Source of the DNA: Symsagittifera roscoffensis
Lineage: Eukaryota; Xenacoelomorpha; Acoela; Convolutidae
Reading direction: 5' to 3'
Assembly: GCF_963678635.1 (NCBI RefSeq)
Contig: NC_087070.1
Coordinates: forward strand, 5,862,539 to 5,926,538
Length of the DNA stretch: 64,000 nucleotides
A program made the position numbers and the translations under genes. Positions within the stretch are counted from its first letter, which is position 1, and each line of letters begins with the position of its first letter. The notes beneath the pieces were generated by a model. The model had not been told where the DNA came from and did not search any database. It saw nothing but the letters and a program-made list of their open reading frames with translations. Of the stretch, positions 1 to 11,209 are shown piece by piece.

Positions 1-369
1 CCTTTTTAACGTAATGAATTAAGTTTTCCACTTTTGGACTGAATTCTGCTTTGATTTCTGTGCGTATGATAAAAAAAAACGTTTTTCACGTAGTTAATAA
101 ATCAGCAAAGATTTCCCTGAAACAAAACTAATATTATTTGTTTGATTCAATTCACAACAGAAATCAGTCATCTGTGAATCGTAAATTTCAGAGAAAACCG
201 TGTTTGTATTTACCACCTGTACCGACCAGGCTTCAAAGCAATTATTGGTGCTATTAAAGATATCACCTTATTTCAAATTCTAGAGGTTGGAAAATCAAAC
301 AGCATTTATTTTAGCACACATTTTATCAATTGATTGGTTGACCACAGTGCAAAATAACTCTGGTTTCGA

Positions 370-565
370 TAGTGGTGCGCATTCGTAAATAGCCGAAACT
401 GAAATTTGTTCCCGGATAGCCCAAAAATTTGTTCAGGGGAGGGGGGGGGGGGTGGGCCTGGTCAATTATCAATTGTTGATTAGTGTTTGTTTCAAGCTAA
501 TCTTTGTTTAGTTTTCTGCTATCCGGAAACACAAAAAAATTTTCGGCTATCCGGGAATGCGGTTC
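370..565. mobile_element. Small MITE-like inverted-repeat element
   Basis: The left end carries CGCATTC at 378-384 followed by ATAGCCGAAA. The right end carries the inverse, TTTCGGCTAT then GAATGCG at 555-561. A second inverted pair, CCGGATAG and CTATCCGG, lies inside. The centre has a long G run near 437-452. The length of about 195 bp and the lack of coding capacity fit a MITE. No clear target duplication was found, so the superfamily is unknown. Confidence 0.5.
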
Positions 566-1422
566 TGGGGATAAACACCATTTTGATTGCCTTTCAAAAA
601 ATTTTGACCATTTAAGTGGCAGGTTTCAACTATCGTGAACTCCATGATTTTGAACTTGATGACCGCTTTTGAAAAATTTTTGAATGCTTTTTGTAACTGT
701 CATACTTGAATTATTTTATGTCTTTTTATTAATTGCTTTGTCATATGATCTAGCGGTCATATCTTATGTTTTTTTTCCATTATTGCATAGCACTTTTTTT
801 TGTTTCTTCTACTGCCAATTTTTTTTTGATTTAGAGAAATCAAGCAAAACTTTTAGTTGCATCAATTTTGTCAGAAATTAAGAGCTCACTTTTGTAACGG
901 ATTTAATCTGACGTTTGAGTTTTCCTCAATTTAGTTTGGGGAGTAACTATGGGCGGGGTAAGTTGCATGTCATCAAGTCGAAAAGTCAATTTGCCGAAAC
1001 TATAAAGTGTTACAGTTTGCCGACAACTGAAGTACTTTTTGATATGATTGACTGCAACCTTTCAAGAGCTAAGGTATTGCTGCTCGTGAAAACGCTATTT
1101 TGTTTTCACCGCTGGCTGCTTTTCTGCATAAATCGACTTTTGTGAACATTAGACAAAAATTTTGTGAGCTGATGAGAAAAAAATTCTAGATTGACTGCTA
1201 GAATGAGTTGTTTGTTCTCTGAACACCTCTAAAAACTCTCGGAAGTCATAACATACATCGGCTGACAAAAAAGTTCATCGCATTTTTGTTGAGCTGACAC
1301 TTCGGTTCGTTGGATAATTTACCTGAAACTTGATGAACTGCGCTTGAATCTATGCGTTCGCTGGTTCAGTGCGTTTGTTCTCAACATGTTAATAAGCCAA
1401 TAAAACTCTCATATGTTTTTAG

Positions 1423-1978
1423 AAATTCTGACTTTCGAAAAAAGGGAAAGAATATTTGTGCTCGGCATGGTTTTTTGTCTCCAGAAAAAATTCGACTTCT
1501 TAACACACAATTTCTGACAAAAATTTTGATATCATTCGAACAGTACCTTTGTCCTAAGCTCAAAACAAAAAAAACACATGTGATCATTTTTCGTAAAGTT
1601 ATGGGGGTGTAAAAATGCTAATTTGGCCAAATTGGGACAATTCACGCACGATATCTTTCGTGATATTAACGCGTCAGCGAAAATTTAATTTGTATAAAAG
1701 TAATTCGCAATTGAATTCAGGCGTGCTTTTTGTTTTATTTAATACCTTGCTACCTGCAAAACATATCATTTTGTATTTTAAATTGCGTGTGGAGAATGAT
1801 TTTTTACAAAAGACATAAAAAAATGCAATTATTTTATTGTGAAAAACTTTATAGAAATTAAAACGCAGTCGGAACATTCAGGGTTTTGCATTGATACGAG
1901 TAATTTTGTTGTACTTCATAGAAGATAAATTGCAGTCAAAACCTTCAAGAATTTGCCCTGATACGGACAATCCTGTTA
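1423..1978 (+). mobile_element. Hairpin-ended repeat family, copy E1
   Basis: The left part (CTGACTTTCG... then AATATTTGTGCTCGG) matches the head of the 28.8-31.5 kb array. The middle shares the phrases AGTTATGGGGG and TTGGGACAATT with that array. The right end (about 1,868-1,912) has CAGTCGGAACATTCAGGG, TGATACGAG and TTTTGTT. A second, diverged right end follows at about 1,932-1,978. The copy is old and non-coding. Confidence 0.6.
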
Positions 1979-3004
1979 AGGAAAATGAACGAATAAAACA
2001 TCGCTTAAGTTAAAGCGACACATTTGTTAATTTTTGTCTTAAATTTGCATATAAAAATTGATTAAAAAATAATTAGCTGCATTATTCTAATAAATTAAAA
2101 CTTAGCAGAGAGATTTTGCAACAACCTTTGAATATTTGTTTTTGTTTCATATTGTGCAGCAAATAAAATTTTCGCATGACCAGTTGAAACATAATAGTAG
2201 CACAAAAATTTATGTGTTACAATTAAAACGGGGATGCTTATTGACTTTCAGCAATTTTTCTTCTTTTTTTACCATTCAGGCGTCAAATTTGGATTTAAAA
2301 CAAAAATACAGTTTAAGACACCTTTTTTCTTGTTTTTTTCTCATTTTATTGAATCAAACGTTCTATTTTTAAAATATTCTTGAGCTTTTCAAAAGAAATA
2401 ATATGAAGTTATTATTCGAGGGTAACAAAAAACTTTTTGCCTTTGCAAAGAAAAATGGAAACCTAAACTTTGGAGGTAATGGCAAAAAATCTTTGTTTTT
2501 CATATTCACGCGTTTTTGTATAATCACGCATTTTACTTTTTACTCATTAGGATCCCATCTTTTTTCTGAAAACGTGATCATTTACTTGAAATGCTGAAAT
2601 CTTTGCTGTGACGAACGTAGTAAAAATTTTTGGGATGATAGCTGAGGTCCTTTGGCATTCATCTGTTATGAGCTGCTTGGGTATCAACCGTAGACGCATC
2701 TGAAAAAATGAATAAAAAAACCAATTATAAAGCAACTTTGTGCTCTAAGACATTAACAAAAAAATCGATTCCCATCTTTCCCTCTGAAAAAATGGGAAAA
2801 AAATCGATAATTCATGTTTTTATCAAATCACAATTAATTAATTTTAATCCATCTAAAATCAAGTGAAGTAGTTTCTTACCACTTTTTTTGCTTCGCGTCA
2901 TGCAAAGTTTTGCAATAATTTCTGGATTTATAAAATGAGTAATACAGAAAATTTGCGAAACGAGCGTACTACCAACTCGATTTCCGAAACTAAAAGTGGT
3001 GAAA

Positions 3005-3330
3005 CTGCAAAACAACTCTATTCCTAGCCCCCGCAACAATTGCCCCTTGCCACCTGATTCCCCTTGCAATTTTCCCTTTGTCCTTTGCTTCCGTTATTCC
3101 CCCTTTCCCCACAAAAAGAACCATCCACCTCCCCCTCCTCCCGCACCAACAGAACCAACCGCTCCCTCCCCCCAACGTTTGCTCTTTTGTCTCCTCACTC
3201 CCCCACCCCCATCATTTGTCCCATCATTTGCCCCCAAAAAAATAAACAACCATCCCCCACCTCCACCAGAAACAATCAACCACCACCCCCCTTCACCAAA
3301 AGAAAAATTTCTTACCAATTTAAGAGAAAG
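3005..3330 (+). repeat. C-rich, G-poor low-complexity tract
   Basis: The + strand is dominated by C, with many CCCC and CCCCC runs and very few G, in an otherwise AT-rich neighbourhood. It gives a 117-residue proline-rich open frame (PPPPPPAP and similar), but compositional bias alone explains it. There is no start context, splice pattern or known domain, so I do not call a gene. Confidence 0.6.
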
Positions 3331-4920
3331 TTGCAAGCAAAAAAAATAAATGAGTAAGAATCAACAACTTGCAGAAAAAAAAATAAAATTGAACCAGAAG
3401 TAACCAACTTTAGCTTAAGACTTTCAAATGACTCTGTGTGCTTTGAAAATTGCATCTCAAAAAAGTTTTAAAAAAAGGTAATAATAATAATAGAGTTTCA
3501 TCATTTTATCTATAAAAATCAAAAGTAGTCGATTATAATTTTTAATTTTAATCTATTATTTTTTAATTGATTATAACAGATTAATTTCACTTTTCCAGAC
3601 ACAGACAAAAACTCAAATTCGATCAATTTATTCCATGGAACGTCAATGCGGGTATACTCTGGTGTAATTATTTTGCTTAACCAACCGGGTTTCATAGGTA
3701 CGCAAGCTCTATTACCAAGCCAAAAGTTTATCAGAGTTTATTTTCATAATACTTTTTCAACTGGTTATATAGTTTTTAATTCTAACTCCACCTCGCTTTT
3801 GAAGTAGTTCGCAAAATCATGCGTAGCAGTTATGATGTGAAAACAGAAGTAAAGCTGTACATTTCAGTGTATTCTAAATAAAGTTATGACGTAGTTTGCC
3901 TTAGCAAAAAAAAGCTATAAATTTAGTTTATACAGTACTTACACTGAAAACTATTAATCACATATATTACTTATTATTAACTTCAAAAATGCAAACAGCG
4001 AAAACTTCAGATGATTAAGCAGATAAGACTACTTGTTTAAGATTAGTATAATTAGAAGCATTTTAAAGCCTTAAAGCATATATTAAAATACTGGTAAATT
4101 TATTGTTGCAGAAATTGTTCACATGGTCGAATCATGACGAAAATTTTTGTTGTTCCTTCTTGGTAAAAAAAAACTGTAAGCAATTTTATTTCATTACTTT
4201 GCAATAATTCTTTTCAAATTGTAATAGTCGCCATACCCTTGATTGGCATCTGGGCTATCTCAAAGAAAGTATTAAATCATGATTATATAAGTAAGTATAA
4301 GTAAGTAGTAAATAACAATTTGGTTCCAATTTTCTGTTTATTTATATGTTGCGAAAATTCGCACGTCAATTTGCTTGAGCTTCGGAAATCTTACCTTTTG
4401 CAAAAACTTTAAGTCAGCACCTTAAATTTTTGATAAACATTTAAAAAACTCGTTTTTTTTCTCAAAATTCCTTCTCTCTACGCTTGTTATCTTTTCCAGT
4501 TTTCTGCCTCCAACGAATTTTTAAGCTTTAGTTTCTTCGACCGTTTGTATTCATTCTGTCATTACTCAAAACGGCCATTACTTTTAGCAATAATTCTGTA
4601 TTATTTTGGAATAAAAAACTGATAGCTGCGGAAACTAGTTATTAATTGATTAGTTAGCTCCTAGAATTAATTTTTATTCAAGCTAAAGAAAATCATAATT
4701 TGTCATGTTAACTAAAAATGCTTATAATATAACATTTATAGGCATTGGTCTTCGCAAATTACTTTTCAGCAAATTTCAGACAACATCTGTAGTTTTACGG
4801 CTGATTCCCTCATTAAAATAGAACCAATTGGTCAAAAATTATCTGAGCAAATTGAAATCCGGGATATAAAGGTTTGAATTGTATAAGCGTTAAAATCAGT
4901 CAACTTTGGACAGTTTCAAG

Positions 4921-5253
4921 CAGGCGTTGATCTAAGATTTTCAAAAAAAAACTGACCACTATTTCTAAACCTACCATTGACCATTGAGTTTGCGAGCTCT
5001 CTCCAAAAACTACAAAGATCCATCGTCAGAAAAGTTTCTGGAAGATTTTTGACTAAAAAATTGCGTTTTTTGGCACGCGCCCCACTCAAAAATATTCAGA
5101 AAACTGTCTAAGTAAAAAATTGTACAAAAAGGGTACCCTTTGGCTAGCCAATAGGTCGAATTTCTAGGAAAAGCCTTAATAACCACAAAATCCTCTACGG
5201 TTATTTGGCTTGGAAAACCCCTCCCCCCCCCCCCCCCCCTCAAATCGCTACTG
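4921..5253. mobile_element. hAT-like non-autonomous element with perfect 8-bp target duplication
   Basis: The element starts CAGGCGTTGATCTAAGATTT and ends TCAAATCGCTACTG, a degenerate form of the CAGGGGCGGAT/ATCCGCCCCTG termini of its relatives in this window. GTTTCAAG occurs immediately before it (4,913-4,920) and immediately after it (5,254-5,261). Eight-base target duplications with CAG-type ends are characteristic of hAT transposons. The interior shares phrases such as GGCACGCGCC and a long C run with the other copies. It has no coding capacity. Confidence 0.8.
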
Positions 5254-6119
5254 GTTTCAAGGGCGCAAATTAGTTGAATTTTTTCGGCCATTCGGTCCGT
5301 CTGCCATGAGAACAACCCCCAAATTTTTGCGCCCAAAGTCTGTACCGTAGTCACCAAAGTCTTGATCTAAAAATCAATACTGACAACTTGGTTCAGCCGC
5401 ATTTATAGATACTATTCCTGACATCTATTGAAAACTAATCTCCTTCAAAAGTTTCTCTAATGCAGTTTTTTCCAAGGCAGTATCAGCTCAAGGCTGTTTG
5501 CAGGCTAACTTTTTTGATCGTATTTCCTTTAGTAACTTCAGTATGAAGACCATTAGTGGACGCCTGCTTATCTTGCGTATCTTTCCAACCAGGTAAATAG
5601 TCAACAAAAAATTTTCCAAAAGCTAAAGATTCTTATTGATGAGTTTTTGAATAAAATGAAATCAATGCAGCCTCATACACGTATACACGTATACATTTTT
5701 TTTTGAACTTGGAGAATGAGCTTAGGAATTTGACCATTTGAGCTGAAAGTTTCGGGGAGGATATCATTGGTACTTAAGTTATACTTTTTCTAATTCATAT
5801 AAAACACCGCGTTTAAACTTGGAAATGCAAAAAAAAAATCCAAACCGGGCGTTAAAAAATGCTCAAAAAATCAAAGAAGAGTTGTAGGTTTAGATTTTGT
5901 CAGACTAGATACCGTTTTTAACGCTTTAAAAATCTGAGCGTAAAAAAGAATACAATTGAGCGTTTTGAGTAAATTCAATAGTTTTGTGGCTTTTTAAGGC
6001 TATCGAATCAGCAGTACTTTTTTTGAAAGTCACTCTTGGTCTTTTCAGTTTTCTATACGGAATGTTTTGTCAAATTAAGATCCTTTTAGTGCTTTAGGAA
6101 CGTAAGGCAACAGTTCTCA

Positions 6120-6315
6120 ACAAGCGACAAACAATTCGTAACACGCGACAACTCGTAACTAGCGGCAATTCGTAACAGTAGATTAAGCGGGGAACACTGA
6201 TTCATACCCAATATTCCTCTCGAGCAGGATGTAAGCGCAGCGGAGCGAAGCAGAGCAAGCGTATTCTACTTGCCAATGCCTTATTACGAATTGTCCCTTG
6301 TTACGAATTGTCGCC
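6120..6315. repeat. Cluster of GCGACAA/GTAAC repeats, partly inverted
   Basis: GCGACAA followed by TTCGTAAC or CTCGTAAC recurs several times at 6,122-6,178. The inverse, GTTACGAATTGTCG, appears near 6,299-6,313. Between them is a small imperfect GCGCAGCGGAGCGAAGC motif. It may be an eroded MITE. No coding content is seen. Confidence 0.45.
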
Positions 6316-9300
6316 CTACTTTACCCGAAAAACTGCAAAAGGAAGCTGGTCAACAATAATTTTGGACATCGGCTCTCTCGGGAAAATACTCGATCCGCGC
6401 AAAATTGATACTAAATGCTTTCTTACTTTCCCAAACGACACACATGTTCTAAAAGCGTGTTAAAAACGAGTGTAAACGAAATAAAGTTGAGCGTTTTGAG
6501 TAAATTTGCTCAATTTTTTTTAATGACTTGATTTATCCGAATAATTTTATCTAAGCCAAAAACGCTTCTCAAAACGTTCATGTATTTCAAAAAGTCCAAT
6601 GACGAGTACATTACAAAAACGAGTTTTTTCATTGTTCAAGCAATTATATCAAAACTAAAACAAAAAATGTTTGGATTAAAAAAAGGCCGACAAAACCTCT
6701 AATAGTTTTTTTCTGATCCGAGCTGTTTCGTACCTAATAATAAACTGAAAATAATTGTTTTTCTATCAAAAATCTTGGTTTCAAATATTTTTTCCAGTAA
6801 AAATTGGATACCAGGGGGAAGTTTTGATTGAGTTTTTTTTAAATAAAAACTTGGGCATGCGTTTTGTTAGACAATTTTTGCGACCGTTTTAAAATCTGAA
6901 TTTGTTTTGATAACTTTATCTAAACCGTTTTCTTCTACTTTTAGCTCAATTATTATGTTTAATAGATTATTTACAGGCCGTCTATTATTTACAGCTTATT
7001 TACAGCCCCTTTACTTGAATCCCTTATAGCTTAGACTTACTCACTAAAACTCAGTCCCATGAACTTGAGTTGTCTTCAAAAGGTGTATAAAGATTTTTCT
7101 AAAAGTTTTCAGACACAGTCAAACTACACTTCTATATTTAATTTTTTCACTTTGTGGTCTTTTGCATGAAAAATTATTGTGCTGACAAGAAAATAGCTAT
7201 TTTCACTAAAATAACCGATATGAATAAGCGTTTGCCATTAATTTAGCTACAAATTTTAAAAGGCCTTAAAATCAGTAAAAAAAATATTTTTTATTAGCAA
7301 TTTTAACTCATTGAAATGCAGCTGATTCAAAAAAAATCGGTGTTGAAAATAAACTTCAATTTTTTTTTATTTCTGGGAAAAGCATGGGTTAGTGAAATGA
7401 TTTTTTTGCACAATACTGTAAGATCAAAAGGTAAAAATGTTTTCCAAAACAATTTGTAAACCTATTAAGAAACTAAAACTGGCCACCAAACCCTTTGCCT
7501 GAAGTGAACTGTGTAAACATCAGAAAAAATTGTTATAATAAAGATCGTTGGAAATTTTTCAAAATTGTTCCCTAAAAACTGACAATAGACTGTCTGACTT
7601 TTCTCGTTCATAATTTGATTATCTAGATAACCGTATAATGACATGATTATAAGCATTAAAAACCTTGTTTTTTTTATATCTACGCAAAGTGTTTTTGTTA
7701 AGTTATAATTTCTCCTTGTTAATTTGTCAATGCCTAATCTTAATAAAACTAATTTGCATTCAAATTAGAGTCAGTAAATATAGTTTTTGCTCCTTTTTTA
7801 TCTGAAACACATCTCGCTTGAAGACAAAAATTGAGCATTCTCACAAAATAGAAGATTGAAAACAAATCAATCAAGGAAAAACTACAAGCAAAAAATCTTT
7901 TCACTGTAAGAATGACGTAAGTTTTCTTCTAGCATTCTGCCAATTTTAACTTTCATTGATTGAAAAATTTGATTGAACTTCCTTTCACTAATTCAATAAC
8001 TGATCAAATTAATGCTGTTTTTTTTCGCTTTGTTAAAATAGTTAATTAATAGAAAGAAAGCGCGGAAAATACATGCAATAATTATGGGAACAGTGCAGAC
8101 TGATTTATATCTTTATTAATAGATATTTAAAAGTTTTTAAGTTGATTTTGAACTAAATTGCCCACTGTGAAGTAGGAATTATATGACAAGCTTTTTTCAA
8201 TCCCAGTAATAAAATAATGGGACAAAAATCTATTTCTATTTAGAACCCTGTAGACATTCAATCTCTGTACTGATAGTAAAAAGCCAAGAAAACTAGAGGG
8301 GGGTTTGTTTTTTGTGCAGGCATATTTTTACGGTTCAGGAGAAAGCATAGAAACTAAAGCTTACTGCCTCAGAAATCATAAAAACGATTACAAAATAACT
8401 CACTAAATCAAGATACCGTGTTATATCTGTAGAATTAAATAGATTTTGTCCAAGCATTTAGCCACTTTTCATTATTATTGTTTCACGAAGAGATAAATTT
8501 TTTTTTCAAATACTGAAATTAAAGCATATTTTTCTATTATTGTAGAAAAAGCAACAAAAAATTACCATGAAAAAAAGCCCAAGGATTGGGCAAAGCTTGC
8601 AAAGATTATAACATCAAGAACATAAAAATGTTTACGGTAGTTTTTCAATCAAATATTTTTTTTGCTTAGACTTTTTCGGCCAATTTATTGCACTTACCAA
8701 AAAGTCCTTTGAAATTTTTGAAGTTTCCTTTAACTTTCATATTTTTTCACGTATTATAAAAAAAAACAGATCACTTTTACTCTTCTAACTCTAACTTAAG
8801 TCTAAACATATTTATCAAACTCTAGACGTTTTCAGTGGAAAGGCCATTTTCAATTATATTTTCTTTTTTTTTCTGATGGCAGCAAACTGCTTTCTGTTTG
8901 CTTCCTTTTAAAATTCCTTTTACGCGTCCAGTGTCTTTATATAACTGAAGAGAAAAACGCGACAACTGGTAGGAAAGGACAATTCAAACAAAAAACTTGA
9001 GACTATTTCAGCGACTTCTTATTTTTCGGGAACACTCAAAATAAAAGAGGAAAACTGCGCACGACGTTTTATGATATTGGCTCCATGATTTTTTTCATTT
9101 GAGTTCCAGTTCCTTTGATTCATTATCATAATGCATCCATTTTGTAATTTTCTTGAGGTTTTTATTCTTTGCCTGTTTTCGATTATGTAGTTAAATCCCA
9201 ATATTAATTGAATCATGAACATTTATTTTGTATTGCCTAAACTTGCTTTCCATCTCAGAATCTGTTATGAAGAAAAAAGTCAGAAGAACAAATTGTAATT

Positions 9301-10727
9301 ATTTTTTTTTGCACTTATGGGTGTTTTAGACATTTAAGCCCATCAGAATGTTTGTTTTTATTCTAAATTTTAATCACTGTGATAGATTTTAGCGGATATG
9401 AAAAAAGACGCAAAACCTTTAACAAAAACCGCAGTTATGAGCGACAAATGCGGTTTTAAACAAATTTTATTGCTTTTCACAAGATTCGTTTCTTTTTGTT
9501 TGCGGCCTTTTCGTTGTTTTATTAAACGTTTTTTCCTCAAAATATACGCCCCTCCAATTGGATGTTAAATTAAACATTTCAAATTGAAAAGCAAAGAAAA
9601 AGACAATCTCCATTATTTTTATTTTTCTCGCCTCAAATTTCATCTTTCTATTGTGATTCATTTTAAGCGTTTTTGTAAGTTTTCTTTTGAAAAAAAAAAC
9701 ATTTTTTTTTCTACGAGAGAGATGAATACATAACCAAGAGCTGAATCAGAAGTTTATTACTGTTAAAAAAATTGATTATGTGACACGGAAACTTTATCTG
9801 GACAACTGATGAAATTGTTCGTAAGTGAAGTAAAATCACATCCATCCGCACTGGAGTTTCATAAAAAATAACCAATTTTATTGGATAACATACCAATAAC
9901 AGTTCCTTTATATTGGATAGATAGTTGCAGTTTTTGAACTTAAAATGGAATTTAAATCCATAAAAACCCATGTCTATCATTTAGATAGAGAATAAACCAT
10001 GTGTACATTTAACATAGTTAGAAAACAGCCAAAATGACATTTTAACGCATTATTAGGACTTTTTGGCTGAATAATTACAATTTTGGGTCGAACTGCTGGA
10101 TTCAACCTATGGAGAATAAGTAAATGGGGGCGGGGAAGTTTCAGAAAAAATATGAATAATAAAATAGGGGAAAAATGTAGAGAAAAAAAACTAAAAACTA
10201 GTTAAGATATTTCTAACCCACTTTATATAATCTGGCGCCTATTTTGCAAAATTATCGTTGAACTTTCCGGAGAGTTTATTTTTTATTTTCTAGAACTTTC
10301 TGGGAATTTTTTTGAGGAATTTAGGTTCTTTGAAAATAGAAGCAGTTTAATCGATTTTAAATCAATGATAATTGATTTTTTTAAAACTAGAGATCGACTA
10401 TAAAATGACAATATAATTGATTAATGTCGTAGAGTTCCGCAGTGGCAATCACGGAAATCATCATTTATCAAAAGAAGGAAAAAAGAAGTTATCATTTGAA
10501 CACAAGACACCTTTGAAGTGATTTTCACCTCGTGGGAATTACTTTCAAACCTATTCTGGTATTCCGGTTAGAATATCAAAAAATAATTCCCTTATATATA
10601 AACTTCTCTGCAATTTTTGATTGAGATTTTATCGTTTTCGAATTATTTCGAACGTGCCCAAAGTTCAATATTGCTTTGACGACAATAACAATTAATTTAA
10701 TTAATTTTAAACAATTTTTCTTGACAG

Positions 10728-10798
10728 TATCAAATGCCAAAGCTGAAATGGAAAAATTGAAACAACAATTTGAGAAAAAAGGTTCTCGTTTTAGTTAA
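10728..10798 (+). CDS. Possible terminal exon of an upstream gene (weak)
   Basis: A good acceptor (TTTTTCTTGACAG) is followed by a frame reading SNAKAEMEKLKQQFEKKGSR and ending at TAA 10,796-10,798. The charged heptad-like composition suggests a coiled coil and looks more coding-like than the surrounding DNA. It lies only 150 bases before the receptor ATG. It could be the last exon of a gene further left, a spliced 5' leader exon of the receptor, or chance. I could not find a partner exon upstream. Confidence 0.25.
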
Positions 10799-10948
10799 GA
10801 AAACGCAAGACAACCGGAATTGGGGACGAACTCTGTCGAAGAAATGCCCCAAACTAGCCAGAAGATATCCTGAATGCGAATTTATGTACCAATTACCTAA
10901 CCCTCAATTTTTATTACCTCAGTAAAGTACATCTACAATATTGAGGCA

Positions 10949-11209
10949 ATGGAAAACTCCACGAATATCGATTACGTAACTATGACATCATCATCACCGT
11001 TCGTGTTGCAAGAGTGGATCTCGACGATACTTCTAACTGCGCTTCTCTCGCTGATCTGTCTCGTGAGTTTAGTCGGCAACATTTTAGTCGTGGTGGCTGT
11101 TCGGGTGGAGCGAAAACTACACTCGTACACAAACTATTTCATAGTGTCATTGGCATGTGCCGACTTGCTTATTGCGCTGCTTGTGATGCCTCTCGCAATC
11201 ATATATCAG
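10949..11209 (+). CDS. GPCR exon: N-terminus, TM1, ICL1, TM2
   Basis: The ATG at 10,949 opens an 87-residue segment. Residue N3 lies in an NST glycosylation sequon within a short extracellular N-terminus. TM1 runs over about residues 25-52 with the conserved G43-N44. ICL1 is VERKLHSYTNYF. TM2 carries SLACAD with D72 at the conserved sodium-site position, followed by the MP kink motif (LLVMPLAI). The exon ends in phase 0 at CAG before GTTAGA. This ATG was chosen because it gives a short unspliced N-terminus before TM1 and no better upstream start is in frame. Confidence 0.9.

Larger units (their letters stand above)
1..10727. other. Non-coding, repeat-bearing flank with no recognised gene
   Basis: I see no gene here. 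Open frames are short, AT-driven and lack recognisable motifs. Identifiable contents are a small inverted-repeat element (370-565), a copy of the hairpin-ended family (1,423-1,978), a C-rich low-complexity tract (about 3,005-3,330), a hAT-like miniature element (4,921-5,253) and a small inverted/direct repeat cluster (6,120-6,315). From about 6,320 to 10,680 I see only AT-rich sequence with many A and T runs. An exon of an upstream gene could be hidden here, because short exons cannot be excluded by eye. Confidence 0.6.

Noticed and set aside
2996..3349. 117-residue proline-rich open frame
   Set aside because: Explained by the C-rich low-complexity tract; the minus strand is equally open.
5010..5357. 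115-residue minus-strand open frame
   Set aside because: Most of it lies inside the hAT-like element with an 8-bp duplication, and it includes a poly-G-encoded glycine run.
10593..10601. TATATATAA as the receptor's TATA box
   Set aside because: Such strings are frequent in this AT-rich DNA, and the transcription start and 5' leader are unknown.
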